From NCBI GenBank assembly GCA_947630045.1, contig CANRGC010000014.1, forward strand, positions 1-48,554: DNA of 48,554 bases. The letters run 5' to 3'. The stretch's first letter is position 1, and every line of letters begins with the position of its first letter. A program made the translations under genes and the position numbers. Shown piece by piece: positions 1 to 8,519 of the stretch. Origin of the DNA: Candidatus Gastranaerophilales bacterium (GTDB lineage Bacteria; Cyanobacteriota; Vampirovibrionia; Gastranaerophilales; Gastranaerophilaceae). The notes beneath the pieces are model-generated. The model saw only the letters and a program-made list of their open reading frames with translations. It ran no database searches and had not been told where the DNA came from.

Positions 1-176
1 TCAACATTATTGCTTCGGACAACTCGTGGCTTTGCCACTCAAACAGTCCTTCGCAATAACATTTCATTAAGTGCACGAGAGAAAAGTTTTTTAGCACGTA
101 TGTTTGTAGTTTGTAGGGTGGACTTCAGTCCACCATGTTTAAACAATAATTGGTAGACTAAAGTCTACCCTACGTG
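1..176. repeat. 176-bp dispersed repeat with REP-like inverted hairpins, copy 1
   Basis: This stretch is repeated base for base, as far as I can read, at 569-744. Two parts are visible. Bases 7-59 form a long imperfect hairpin: TTATTGC pairs with GCAATAA around an inner GTGGC-TTT-GCCAC stem. Bases 113-134 and 152-173 are two 22-nt units in opposite orientation. Each consists of GTAG followed by a palindrome (GGTGGACT/AGTCCACC and, read on the minus strand, GGTAGACT/AGTCTACC), and they differ at three positions. GTAG next to a palindrome is the known layout of REP sequences mobilised by TnpA_REP (RAYT) proteins, and an inverted pair resembles a BIME. No RAYT gene lies in the window. Copy 1 begins at the window edge and may extend further left. 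Confidence 0.85.
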
Positions 177-308
177 ATGGCTTCGCATTCCGCCTGTGCA
201 ATCAAAGATTGCTTCGCTCAACTTCGCTAACACTCCGTTTCGCAACGGCGGTCATCAACTGCAACGGGTCTTGCTCATCGCAAGCCCCTTTTGCACTGGC
301 TTCGCATT

Positions 309-411
309 CTTCTTGGAAATTCTTAATCGCTCATTCCTTGGACTTCGTTTCAGAATTGTTTTAAAAAAACAATTCTTTCACTTCGCTCGTCATTCGCATT
401 ACGGAGCTTCG
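309..411. repeat. About 100-bp direct repeat, copy 1 (copy 2 at 783-884)
   Basis: The block from CTTCTTGGAAATTC to ACGGAGCTTCG recurs at 783-884 with a few substitutions and a one-base length change in its A/T run. It contains a small hairpin, GAATTGTTTT facing AAAACAATTC. It is non-coding filler of the same repeat family as its surroundings. The open frames crossing it (196-513 and 764-1171) are low-complexity translations of the repeats and are not called as genes. Confidence 0.75.
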
Positions 412-461
412 TTTCGCTTCGCTCTACTTCCGTGCTGTGGAATTTTTGCTTTTATTTATTT

Positions 462-506
462 CGCTTTCTTTTCTTTGTTCAAGCGCCCATCAAAGAAAAG
501 AAAGCG
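462..506. repeat. Perfect 16-bp inverted repeat
   Basis: CGCTTTCTTTTCTTTG (462-477) is followed after 13 bases by its exact reverse complement (491-506). A transcript would form a strong hairpin. It lacks the uninterrupted U tail of an intrinsic terminator. It lies between the two copies of the 176-bp element and is probably another dispersed palindromic unit. Confidence 0.7.
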
Positions 507-568
507 AAGGTAAAGAAAAGAAAGAGGGCTTGAACCATTGCGGGGAACTTTAAAAACGTGCACTAAAT

Positions 569-744
569 TCAACATTATTGCTTCGGACAACTCGTGGCTT
601 TGCCACTCAAACAGTCCTTCGCAATAACATTTCATTAAGTGCACGAGAGAAAAGTTTTTTAGCACGTATGTTTGTAGTTTGTAGGGTGGACTTCAGTCCA
701 CCATGTTTAAACAATAATTGGTAGACTAAAGTCTACCCTACGTG
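569..744. repeat. 176-bp dispersed repeat with REP-like inverted hairpins, copy 2
   Basis: Second copy of the element at 1-176, at a constant offset of 568 bases. Its GTAG-hairpin units fall at 681-702 and 720-741. It is directly followed by the CTTCGCTCACTTCG repeat module, whereas copy 1 is followed by different sequence. The right boundary of the shared element is therefore after TACGTG. Confidence 0.85.
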
Positions 745-1036
745 CTTCGCTCACTTCGTTCGCTTGTCCGTCAGAATTTCCGCTTCTTGGAAATTCTTAA
801 TCGCTCATTCCTTGGACTTCGTTTCAGAATTGTTTTTTAAAACAATTCTTCCACTTCGCTCGTCATTCGCTTTACGGAGCTTCGCTCACTTCGTTCGCTT
901 GTCCGTCAGAATTTCCGCTTCTTGGAAATTCTTAATCGCTCAAGCCTGTCGTTCCTCCGCTATCGCCGTCGGCACTTCGGCTTTCGCATTACGGAGCTTC
1001 GCTCACTTCGTTCGCTTGTCCGTCAGAATTTCCGCT
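745..1036. repeat. Three copies of a CTTCGCTCACTTCG repeat module
   Basis: Copies start at 745, 880 and 997. The first two share 63 nt (745-807 and 880-942). The third shares the first 40 nt (997-1036). The third copy runs into the 3' end of the minus-strand gene at 1003-1569, where the repeat supplies the stop codon and the last ten or so residues. Copy 1 continues into the 783-884 block, so the repeats are nested. Confidence 0.8.
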
Positions 1037-1569
1037 CTCAGGAAGTCGAAGCCTTTTACCTTATCGTTTTTAGTATATTTCGGCTTAAATAAAACGCTTA
1101 AAGTGCAATTTCTTCCTGTATCCGATTTCACCCTTTTGCAACTTTTTGCATATGAAATAGCCTTTTTGTAAAAATCTTTCGCCTCTTCAACCGCCTCAAA
1201 AGAGTGAGAATGGTTAAATGCGTCCATTGAATTTCCCTTTGCAATGCCGACAGGAATTGCCATTTCATCAATCTTGTTAACATCTTCGCCCGTAAATAAA
1301 TGAACTATGGGCAGTTTTTTGTCATAAACGGACCTTACTTTTGGGCATTTTGCATAATCTTGGTCTTGTTTTTTATAAAAATCTACAAACCCTGTTGATT
1401 TTGTCTTTTTTGCCGTCCCGTTCAGATTTCTTACAACAAAACTGTTACATTTTCTTATATATTTTTTAGTTTGAATTGGTCTTATTTTGTTCATTTTTTC
1501 GTCATAAGCATAATATTTAACCGGAATATATCCGCTAAAATTAATTGATTGAAATGGGGTAATATTCAT
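1003..1569 (-). CDS. Hypothetical protein with N-terminal NFSG motif
   Basis: Unknown protein of 188 residues. I start it at the ATG at 1567-1569 because AGGAAG lies about 10 bases upstream. A longer reading from 1638 lacks this support. The N-terminus (PFQSINFSGYIPV) carries an aromatic-glycine motif seen at the same place in three other unknown proteins of the window. The remainder is Lys-rich and soluble, with no membrane segment or recognised domain. The final AEILTDKRTK and stop codon are encoded by the repeat module at 997-1036, so the original C-terminus may have been replaced by repeat insertion. Function is unknown. Confidence 0.6.
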   Translation of the reverse strand: MNITPFQSINFSGYIPVKYYAYDEKMNKIRPIQTKKYIRKCNSFVVRNLNGTAKKTKSTGFVDFYKKQDQDYAKCPKVRSVYDKKLPIVHLFTGEDVNKIDEMAIPVGIAKGNSMDAFNHSHSFEAVEEAKDFYKKAISYAKSCKRVKSDTGRNCTLSVLFKPKYTKNDKVKGFDFLRAEILTDKRTK

Positions 1570-1636
1570 AATTTGCGCTTCCTTTTTTTGATATAAAACG
1601 CAAAGATAAAATTTTTTGCAAGATGATAAAAATCGC

Positions 1637-1660
1637 AAAAAAAAAACCGGATGAACCGGT
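1637..1660 (-). terminator. Possible intrinsic terminator or attenuator (minus strand)
   Basis: On the minus strand ACCGG-TTCAT-CCGGT is followed by about ten T residues. It sits upstream of the minus-strand gene at 1003-1569. It could attenuate that gene or stop antisense transcription coming from panD. The stem is only 5 bp. Confidence 0.35.
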
Positions 1661-1846
1661 CAAATTTACCACATATTAGAGAGAGGAATTAGAGAGAGAA
1701 ACTTTTTTTAACGTAATTTAAAGAATTAATTATCTTAATTACACTTAATTTATTCCCGCAATTTAAAATCTTTAACTACTTTTTAAAAATTTTTGTAACA
1801 TTTCTTAACAATTCTGTTATTTTTCTTATTGAGTTGATTAATTTTT

Positions 1847-1857
1847 TGGTATAAAAT
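1847..1857 (+). promoter_or_regulatory. Extended -10 promoter of panD
   Basis: TG-G-TATAAAAT lies 9 bases before the panD ATG. This implies a transcription start within a few bases of the start codon. No good -35 hexamer is visible at 16-18 bp. Confidence 0.5.
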
Positions 1858-1866
1858 CTCGATGTT

Positions 1867-2220
1867 ATGTTACAGGAATTTCTATACGCAAAAATTCACA
1901 GAGCCACAGTGACAGACGCCAATCTTGATTACGTCGGCTCTATCACAATAGACAAAGCTCTTTTAAAAGAATCAGGCATTAAAGTTAACCAAAAAGTTGA
2001 TATTTTGGACGTTAACAACGGTGAAAGATTTCACACTTACGTTATTGAGGGTGAAGAAAATTCAGGTTGTGTTTGTCTGAACGGCGCCGCCGCAAGAAAA
2101 GTTCAAAAAGGTGACCTTGTAATTATTGTTGCCTATGCACTATTAGATGAAAACGAACAAAAATATTTTGCGCCAAAAGTGGTCCATGTCGACAAAAATA
2201 ACAAAATCGTAAAAGTGTAG
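1867..2220 (+). CDS. panD: Aspartate 1-decarboxylase (pyruvoyl-dependent)
   Basis: PanD decarboxylates L-aspartate to beta-alanine, the precursor joined to pantoate in pantothenate and CoA synthesis. At 117 residues the length is typical. The self-cleavage site Gly24-Ser25 (DYVGSIT) that generates the pyruvoyl group is present. So are the conserved AKIHRATVT start, Arg in the GERF stretch and the [13 protein letters not shown] segment. Another ATG five bases upstream is out of frame. The gene stands alone; panB and panC are not in the window. The extended -10 lies so close to the ATG that the message is probably leaderless or nearly so. Confidence 0.95.
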   Translation: MLQEFLYAKIHRATVTDANLDYVGSITIDKALLKESGIKVNQKVDILDVNNGERFHTYVIEGEENSGCVCLNGAAARKVQKGDLVIIVAYALLDENEQKYFAPKVVHVDKNNKIVKV

Positions 2221-2311
2221 TTTACAAACTTTTGTAAAAAAAACTTTTAAAAGTGGCAAGTTTTAACCTTTACGGGTCTTAAAAAATTGTCATAGCGCAA
2301 TAATATAAAAT

Positions 2312-3361
2312 ATGAAGATTAACAACCTGCAAATAAACAATATAAATACAAGTTATCACCGCACAAACAACAAAAACAACAAAAATGTTCCTTTTAAGGG
2401 CGCTCTTGCGGTGAATTTTTGGGATGCAATTTCAAGAGGCGGTTTTGCAGCTTCATTTATGGTGCAAGATGTTACGGGAACCTGCATTCCAAGAACTTAT
2501 CAATCTTTAAACCGTAACAAAGAAATTACACACAAAAAAAACTATAAGGCTGCGGCTGAAACCGCTTTAAGAGAATTTATCACAGGGCCTTCAATGGTTA
2601 TAATTCCCATGGCTGTTCTTGCGGGTGCAAAGAAGTTTTCAGGAAGCGCAAATGACGTAAAAATGGAAAATATTGCTCCGTTATCAGATGAGATGAAAAC
2701 GGTTTTAAGAGGCATGCCGATAGATTTAAAACCTTCAAACAGACCTTTTGAATATGCACAAAGGGCAAAAGATAACCTGTATGAAAGGCTTTTTGCTCTG
2801 GCGCTTGACGAAGATGCCGACAAAAACATTTCGGATACGGCAAAAAAACTTGCAAGAGAGCTTTCTCAATATGATGAAGCCCCAAAAAGAAATATCTTCC
2901 AACAGCTTTTGAACAAAAACATTGTAAAAGAAGGAAAAACAATAAAAGCAAAAGACCAGATTTTGGAAGGAATTATTACACAATTTACAGACTGTAAAAA
3001 AGGGCTTGATTCAAAATATGACAACCTTTTAATGACAGATTTAAAAGGGGCGCTAAAAAAACCGAACAAAGTTTCATCCTTATTCAAAGAATTTTCCAAC
3101 TTTGGAAAAGATGTCCAAAAAACCATAGCAAAACACACAAAAGAAGGTTTTTTGCCAAGGGGCGGAATTGATTACACCTCTTTTATGGATGAATTCAAAT
3201 ATAGAAGAACGGGCTCAAAGTTTTTGACTAACTTGCTTATGGTTGCGGCGACAGCACTGTTTTTAAGTCAGGTGCCGAAACTGTATTCAATAAATAAAAC
3301 AAACCCTGAAACTGACGCTTTCAGAAACGAAGGCGGGGAGGTAGTGCGTGCTAATAAATAA
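2312..3361 (+). CDS. Hypothetical protein with N-terminal PFKG motif, probable membrane anchor
   Basis: Unknown protein of 349 residues. The N-terminal 30 residues are Asn/Lys-rich and end in VPFKGALAV, related to the motif in the genes at 1003, 21194 and 37800. Two hydrophobic stretches are seen, near residues 90-106 (MVIIPMAVLAG) and 312-328 (LLMVAATALFLSQ). The intervening part is charged and helical. AT-rich TATAAA sequence directly precedes the ATG and no Shine-Dalgarno is visible. Its 3' end overlaps the next gene by 14 bases, implying translational coupling. Function unknown. Confidence 0.7.
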   Translation: MKINNLQINNINTSYHRTNNKNNKNVPFKGALAVNFWDAISRGGFAASFMVQDVTGTCIPRTYQSLNRNKEITHKKNYKAAAETALREFITGPSMVIIPMAVLAGAKKFSGSANDVKMENIAPLSDEMKTVLRGMPIDLKPSNRPFEYAQRAKDNLYERLFALALDEDADKNISDTAKKLARELSQYDEAPKRNIFQQLLNKNIVKEGKTIKAKDQILEGIITQFTDCKKGLDSKYDNLLMTDLKGALKKPNKVSSLFKEFSNFGKDVQKTIAKHTKEGFLPRGGIDYTSFMDEFKYRRTGSKFLTNLLMVAATALFLSQVPKLYSINKTNPETDAFRNEGGEVVRANK

Positions 3362-4394
3362 AATCGGCGCAAACCTTTCCAAGGTTTCAAAAAAAGTCGG
3401 TAAAGCGGTTTTAAGCGAAAGCGCTGACGCTTCAAAAACAAAAAAAGTTCTTGAAAAAGCAAACAATTTTTTACAGGGTGAAGGCTATAACCCCGGACGT
3501 GGCGCATATTATCTTCTTATGGGCGGCTTTGTTGTTGCTCCGAGGCTTTTAAAAGCAAGAGAACCTGACGAATTCAGAGAAATTTTAACAAGAGATGTCA
3601 CAACCGTTGCAACAATTTTATTTGCAATGAAAGCGCTTCAATCGGGAATGTGCTCTCTTGCACAGAAAAAATCGGGAATTACCCTTGTTAAAGATACCGT
3701 AGGAAAAGCAAACCCATTGAAACGTCTTTTGGGATTTTTCAACCCCGAAGGCGGAATAACCGCTCTTGCCTCAGATGATATCATTGCAAGATATTCACGT
3801 TTTCAAGACAGAGATTCTTTCGTAAAAACCCTCAATACGCTTGATAGCGAAGGGGGCAGCATAGCTAAACTTTTCAATATTGAAAACAAAAAAGGAATTT
3901 CATCTCTTTGGAAGAAAAACGCTGAAAAGCCCATGTATAAGGCTGCACAGAAGATTTTCGGTGAAAATTTTGCCAAAAAAACAAACGAAGAGCTTATAAA
4001 TTCAATTAAAAATATTAATCTTGAAAAAGCTTCAGGGGCAAGAGAAGGGCTTGAAGAACTTCTGGGGTCAAGTGCGCTTAAAATTAAAGGGGGCGAAGTA
4101 AAGGGAATTTTAAATTCAAAAAGCAACCCCATTACAAACTATGCAAGAGGAATTTCCGCAAACTTTAACACCATTTCTTTAATAATTACGGCAGCGTTCC
4201 TCGGCTTTGGGCTTTCAAAAATAAATGAAATTTTTACAACAAAAAGACATCTCGACAAACCCGGAACAACGCCCAACAAAGGTGTTAGACCTCAACAACC
4301 TCAAAGCACGCAAATTTTGAAAGCTATCAAAACCGAAGAAAGCGACATTTTTGGCGACGTTATGTTAACTCCCGCCTTGAATAAATTTATTTAA
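3348..4394 (+). CDS. Hypothetical protein, coupled partner of the preceding gene
   Basis: Unknown protein of 348 residues. The start is a GTG within the end of the preceding gene, supported by GGGGAGG six bases upstream. It contains hydrophobic stretches near residues 55-65 and 80-95, and a stronger one near 275-292 (ISLIITAAFLGFGL). The tail is Pro/Gln-rich (PNKGVRPQQPQ). With its neighbour it forms a two-gene unit that resembles in layout the pair at 37800-38983. Function unknown. Confidence 0.7.
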   Translation: MLINKIGANLSKVSKKVGKAVLSESADASKTKKVLEKANNFLQGEGYNPGRGAYYLLMGGFVVAPRLLKAREPDEFREILTRDVTTVATILFAMKALQSGMCSLAQKKSGITLVKDTVGKANPLKRLLGFFNPEGGITALASDDIIARYSRFQDRDSFVKTLNTLDSEGGSIAKLFNIENKKGISSLWKKNAEKPMYKAAQKIFGENFAKKTNEELINSIKNINLEKASGAREGLEELLGSSALKIKGGEVKGILNSKSNPITNYARGISANFNTISLIITAAFLGFGLSKINEIFTTKRHLDKPGTTPNKGVRPQQPQSTQILKAIKTEESDIFGDVMLTPALNKFI

Positions 4395-4395
4395 G

Positions 4396-5124
4396 TTATT
4401 TTGCAATTCTAAGCGGGCAATTAACCCTTTCTTTCGTGGCGGAAACAATGTCTATCATTCTTGAAGCAATTGATTTCACAGCTTCGGAGTCTTTATTTGC
4501 AACAATATATTTTTTATAAAATCTGACCGCATTTGTATATTTTTCAAGCTTGTCAAAACAAATTCCAAGCCCGAGATACGCTTTTGCGTAAGTATCATCA
4601 ATTTTTAAAATTTCAAAAAACTCTCTTGCAGCGTCCTCAAAATTGCCAAGGCTCATTAAAAGTCCTGCCTTGTGGTGGTGAGCAAGAATATAATCGGGAG
4701 CTTCTTCAATTATTTTTTCATAAATGCTGTATGCCATTATTTGTTCGTCCATAAGCTCATGCGTGATTGCAAGCTGAATTTGAGCATATAAAAAATCAGG
4801 ATTAAGCTTAATTGTTTTTCTGAAATTTTTACATGCCCGCTCATAATCATCCGACAAAAGATGATTTAAGCCAAGTTCAAAATAAACCTCATAATCAAAT
4901 GCCGCAAGCTTTTTTGCGGTTTCAAGATGTTTAATTGCTTTATTATATTCTTCAAGCTCTCTGTACGCTTTTGAAGCGCCCAAATGACATTTCATGTTGC
5001 CGCTTTGTTTTAACATAGATTTTAAATATACATTCAACGCCTGTTTTGGCATATGTTTTGCCATAAGTTCGTCTGCCATTTCAAGCGAAGGGTCAGTCAC
5101 GTTTTTTTGCTCTCTAAGTTGCAT
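4396..5124 (-). CDS. TPR repeat protein
   Basis: Soluble 242-residue protein made almost entirely of tetratricopeptide repeats. Several 34-residue helix pairs with the typical spacing of small and aromatic residues are visible (for example GLNHLLSDDYERACKNFRKT and LGNFEDAAREFFEIL). TPR domains mediate protein-protein contacts; no catalytic domain is attached. GAGG lies eight bases before the ATG. It converges on the preceding plus-strand gene with one base between the stops. Partner unknown. Confidence 0.85.
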   Translation of the reverse strand: MQLREQKNVTDPSLEMADELMAKHMPKQALNVYLKSMLKQSGNMKCHLGASKAYRELEEYNKAIKHLETAKKLAAFDYEVYFELGLNHLLSDDYERACKNFRKTIKLNPDFLYAQIQLAITHELMDEQIMAYSIYEKIIEEAPDYILAHHHKAGLLMSLGNFEDAAREFFEILKIDDTYAKAYLGLGICFDKLEKYTNAVRFYKKYIVANKDSEAVKSIASRMIDIVSATKERVNCPLRIAK

Positions 5125-5225
5125 TTTTCATCCTCAATCTGATATTTTCAGTTTATAGACTTTCTTCCCTTTTTTTATTAATCTGAAGATTTATCTTTTT
5201 CATATCTTTAGTTCTATTTTTTTGG

Positions 5226-5234
5226 TGATATAAT
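5226..5234 (+). promoter_or_regulatory. Extended -10 promoter of the MscS-family gene
   Basis: TG-A-TATAAT matches the extended -10 consensus. It is followed by an AAGGAG ribosome binding site at 5251-5256, five bases before the ATG. No clear -35. Confidence 0.55.
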
Positions 5235-5261
5235 TTTTTTATTTTTAAAAAAGGAGCCAAA

Positions 5262-6119
5262 ATGATTGATTTTTCAGAATATAAAACCTTAAACACCCTT
5301 TTATCAAAACTTGATTACGGGTTTATTGCAAAAATTTGCATTGAAATTTTTCTGTTTGTTCTGTTTTTAAAACTGTCAAGCTGGCTCATAAATATATTTT
5401 TCGGAAAAATTTTATTAAAAATAAAAGACCATGAAGTTAAAAGACAATATTCAACAATTCAATTTCTTTGTGTTTCCATTGTAAACACTATTGTTTCTCT
5501 GTTTTTCTTAACAAACCTGCTTGGCGCTTTTGGAATTGATATGAAGCCTATATTGGCAACTGCGGGGGTTTTCGGTGTTGCAATAGGTTTTGGCGCAAAA
5601 AGGTTTGTGGAAGATATAATTTCAGGGCTTGTAATTCTTTTAACAGGTCAAATAAGGGTTGGGGATTATATTTCAATCGGCGGCTCAACGGGAACGGTGG
5701 AAAAAATAACTCTTGCAATGATTAAAGTGCGTTCATATAACGGAGATGTTCATTATGTCAGAAACGGGCTTATAGACAAAGTTATAAACCATACGAGAGA
5801 TTTTTCTCAGCCTGTTGTTGACATTCCGATTTCATATGACGACGATGTTCGCCGCACGATTGGCGTTTTAAAAGAACTTTGCGCCGAAATCAGAAAAAAT
5901 AAAGATTTTGAAAAGCATATTTTATCTGAACCCGAAATTGTTGCAATAGATTCATTCGGAGAGTCTTCCGTCAATTTAAAAGTCAGGTTTAAAACAACCG
6001 CCATGAAACAGTGGGATGTTCAAAGATATTTCAGAATTATGGTTAAAGAAAAATTTGACGAATTAAATATTTCAATTCCATATAATAAGTTAGACGTTCA
6101 AATTAAAAATGAAAAATAA
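5262..6119 (+). CDS. Small-conductance mechanosensitive channel (MscS family)
   Basis: 285-residue inner-membrane protein. Hydrophobic helices lie near residues 22-45 and 65-95. They are followed by the pore helix of the MscS family with its alternating Gly/Ala pattern (GVFGVAIGFGAKRFVEDIISG, residues about 101-121). Next come the beta domain signature (RVGDYISIGGSTGTVEKIT) and a cytoplasmic alpha/beta domain. Channels of this family open under membrane tension and release solutes during hypo-osmotic shock. The length matches the short three-helix type. Shine-Dalgarno AAGGAG is strong. Confidence 0.92.
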   Translation: MIDFSEYKTLNTLLSKLDYGFIAKICIEIFLFVLFLKLSSWLINIFFGKILLKIKDHEVKRQYSTIQFLCVSIVNTIVSLFFLTNLLGAFGIDMKPILATAGVFGVAIGFGAKRFVEDIISGLVILLTGQIRVGDYISIGGSTGTVEKITLAMIKVRSYNGDVHYVRNGLIDKVINHTRDFSQPVVDIPISYDDDVRRTIGVLKELCAEIRKNKDFEKHILSEPEIVAIDSFGESSVNLKVRFKTTAMKQWDVQRYFRIMVKEKFDELNISIPYNKLDVQIKNEK

Positions 6120-6125
6120 TTTTAA

Positions 6126-6938
6126 TTAGTCTTCATTTTTTGAAGGCATTAAATCTGTTTTAGCTGAATCGGCGTTTTCTTTTTTATCGCTTTCAACAGT
6201 TTCAGAGCCTTTTGTTGTTTTAGTTTTTTCGTCTTTTTTATTTGTATGACTTTGAACCTTATCAGCTTTATCGCCGTTGTTTTTTTCGGTTTTCAACTCT
6301 TTTTTGTCAGCTTCTTTTCCTGCTTTTAATTCTTTTTTGTCAGTTTCTTTTCCGGCTTTTAATTCATCTTTTGCAACTTCTTTTTCGGTTTTATTAATAA
6401 TTCTGTTTGAAGCAAGCTTCATTCCAATCTGTCTCAAAATCGATAAACCGACTGCGCCTAATACTACGGCGCCTGAAATTTTTAATATATTTTCAAATTT
6501 TGCTGCGTTTTTTAAAGACTTTGTTATATCTTTTGAAATTAATTTGTCTTCAAGGGTCTTAATCTGTTCTTTTGTGGCATTTTCGCCAAGTTTTTCAATA
6601 CTTTTAGCTCTATATTTCCCGATAACATTTGCAACATTATCTTTTATGGTTTTGCCCAAATTTTCATCGTCAGGGCTTAGCTTTGAAAAACTTTTATTTA
6701 ACTTGCCAAAAAAGCCTCTTTTGGAAGATGTTGCCTTTGAAATAAGGTTATCATGTTTTTTAATAAAAGTGTCGCACTCACTTTTGTTCTTGTTGAGTGC
6801 ATCTATCATTTTTTGTCCGAATTTGATTTGTTTGCGGCTCAAAATGCCATAAGTACCGGCTCCGCCCAAAACAGCGCCCGCACCGACTGTTGCGTAATCG
6901 TCTTTATTGATATTCACTTTTGGGGATTCAATAGACAT
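6126..6938 (-). CDS. Hypothetical membrane protein with Lys/Glu-rich repeat tail
   Basis: Unknown protein of 270 residues. I start at the ATG at 6936-6938 (MSIESPKVN); the frame also opens with a GTG four codons upstream. There is a short glycine-rich hydrophobic stretch near residue 20 (AVLGGAGTYGIL) and a clear membrane segment near residues 155-175 (ISGAVVLGAVGLSILRQIG). The tail is highly charged and begins with three imperfect 11-residue repeats (ELKAGKETDKK type). It ends Ser/Lys/Asp-rich. The tail looks like a flexible linker. No domain recognised. Confidence 0.65.
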   Translation of the reverse strand: MSIESPKVNINKDDYATVGAGAVLGGAGTYGILSRKQIKFGQKMIDALNKNKSECDTFIKKHDNLISKATSSKRGFFGKLNKSFSKLSPDDENLGKTIKDNVANVIGKYRAKSIEKLGENATKEQIKTLEDKLISKDITKSLKNAAKFENILKISGAVVLGAVGLSILRQIGMKLASNRIINKTEKEVAKDELKAGKETDKKELKAGKEADKKELKTEKNNGDKADKVQSHTNKKDEKTKTTKGSETVESDKKENADSAKTDLMPSKNED

Positions 6939-6965
6939 AAATAGCCACACTTATAGTTCACATGA

Positions 6966-7005
6966 AAATAAAAAACACAATAGGACTAAAATTGTCTTAT
7001 TGTGT
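6966..7005 (-). terminator. Intrinsic terminator of pepA
   Basis: A 12-bp stem (ACACAATAAGAC facing GTCCTATTGTGT on the minus strand, one G-T wobble, 7-base loop) is followed by TTTTTATTTT. It lies 28 bases beyond the pepA stop. Confidence 0.75.
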
Positions 7006-7032
7006 CTTTAATGTAAAGTAATGTAAAGTTTT

Positions 7033-8487
7033 TTATCTTAAGATATATTGAATAAGGGTCTTAACCATAGCGCCCGTTGCTCCTTTAGGAATTTCCCCGT
7101 GTACTTTATCGGTGTATGCTGTGCCTGCAATGTCGATATGCAGCCACTTTTCAGACTTTGTAAAGTTTTGAAGAAACCTTCCCGCAACGCTTGAGCCTGC
7201 AAATCTCGGTCCCGTATTTTTCATATCCGCAATATTTGATTTTAAACCTTCCATCATATCGTCATATATCGGAAGTTGCCAAACTCTTTCGCCGGTTTTA
7301 GAGGCAACTTCTTTAAATTTGTCAATTTGTTCCTGATTGTTGCCCATAATTCCCGTAATATTATCGCCCAGAGCAACAATAACGGCTCCCGTAAGCGTTG
7401 CAATATCAATAACTTCATCGGCATTAATATCATCGGAATAAGTCAAAACATCTGCAAGAGTAAGTCTTCCTTCGGCGTCCGTATTGTCGACTTCTATTGT
7501 TTTTCCTGATTTGGAAGTTAAAACATCACCCACTTTATAGCTTGAGCCTGAAGGCATATTCTCACAAAGTGCAGACATGCAGTGAAGTTCAATATCAGGT
7601 TTAATTTCGGCGATTGCTTTCATTACACCTAAAACCGTGGCACAGCCAGTCATATCGGTTTTCATCGTGAGCATTGAGCTTGCGGGTTTAATATCAAGTC
7701 CGCCCGAATCAAAGGTAATTCCTTTTCCGATAAGTGCAATTTTCTTTTTCGGGTTTTTTCCTTTATAGACCAAATGGAAAAATTTAGGCTCTTTTGCGCT
7801 TCCTTGACCGACGGCCAAAAAAGCATTAAAGCCCATTTTCTTTAGTTCATCTTTGTTAAATATGCTGATTTCAAGCCCTTTTTCATCGGCAAGTTTTTTT
7901 GCAATTTCGCAAACATAAGTCGGGGTCATAACCTCTGCCGATTCAAAAACAAGACCTCTTGTAAAATTAGTGGCTTCGCCCATAATGTCAGCAATCTTAA
8001 GGCTTTCTTTAATTGAATTGTCGACATCGTAAGTTAAAACCTCAAAATTTTGAACCTTATTTCCTTTTTCTTTTAAATATTTATCAAATTTATAATTACA
8101 AACGGCTGATATTAAAGCTGCCGAAGCCGCAAGACAATTTTTGGCAATTTCTTTATGAGAAATAAGTTCAAGCGCCAAAGAGCCTTCTTTTACAAATTTT
8201 TCCGCCGCCAAAAAAGCTTTTGAAATTGCACATCTGTATTTATCGAGGGTTAATTCGTCATATTTTCCAAGCCCCAAAGCGAGAATAATTTCGCCCGAAG
8301 CTTGTTGATATGTAAGAGTTTCATTTAATTTGCCTTCAAAATTTTTAAAAATATTGTTTTCAATTAACCCTGAAAACTTTTCATCCAAAATATTTTTAAC
8401 TTCAGAAAGTTCTTTTAAATCTTCAAAAACAGGAACAATAATTGTTTTAGCCGTCATTTCATCGGGTCTTATCAGGTTTGATTTCAT
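7033..8487 (-). CDS. pepA: Leucyl aminopeptidase (M17 family)
   Basis: Cytosolic metallo-aminopeptidase that removes N-terminal residues from peptides using two divalent metals. At 484 residues it has usual family length. The C-terminal catalytic domain shows GKGITFDSGGLDIKP (metal-binding Lys and Asp), MKTDMTGCA and the M17 signature NTDAEGRL (metal-binding Asp and Glu plus Arg). The start at 8487 is chosen because AAGGAG lies seven bases upstream. A longer frame to 8550 would overlap trmFO. It sits 32 bases downstream of trmFO on the same strand and is probably co-transcribed with it. Confidence 0.94.
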   Translation of the reverse strand: MKSNLIRPDEMTAKTIIVPVFEDLKELSEVKNILDEKFSGLIENNIFKNFEGKLNETLTYQQASGEIILALGLGKYDELTLDKYRCAISKAFLAAEKFVKEGSLALELISHKEIAKNCLAASAALISAVCNYKFDKYLKEKGNKVQNFEVLTYDVDNSIKESLKIADIMGEATNFTRGLVFESAEVMTPTYVCEIAKKLADEKGLEISIFNKDELKKMGFNAFLAVGQGSAKEPKFFHLVYKGKNPKKKIALIGKGITFDSGGLDIKPASSMLTMKTDMTGCATVLGVMKAIAEIKPDIELHCMSALCENMPSGSSYKVGDVLTSKSGKTIEVDNTDAEGRLTLADVLTYSDDINADEVIDIATLTGAVIVALGDNITGIMGNNQEQIDKFKEVASKTGERVWQLPIYDDMMEGLKSNIADMKNTGPRFAGSSVAGRFLQNFTKSEKWLHIDIAGTAYTDKVHGEIPKGATGAMVKTLIQYILR

Positions 8488-8519
8488 TTTTCTAACTCCT
8501 TTTTCAGTTTTTAAAGCCC

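Noticed and set aside
196-513. 105-residue open frame in the repeat region
   Set aside because: It is a Phe/Arg-rich translation of the nested repeats, has no ribosome binding site and crosses the palindrome; not a gene.
764-1171. 135-residue open frame with internal repeats
   Set aside because: Its apparent protein repeats only reflect the DNA repeat modules, and it overlaps the better supported minus-strand gene.
2542-3138. Minus-strand open frames inside the gene at 2312
   Set aside because: They overlap each other in several frames, lack ribosome binding sites and are shadows of the plus-strand gene.
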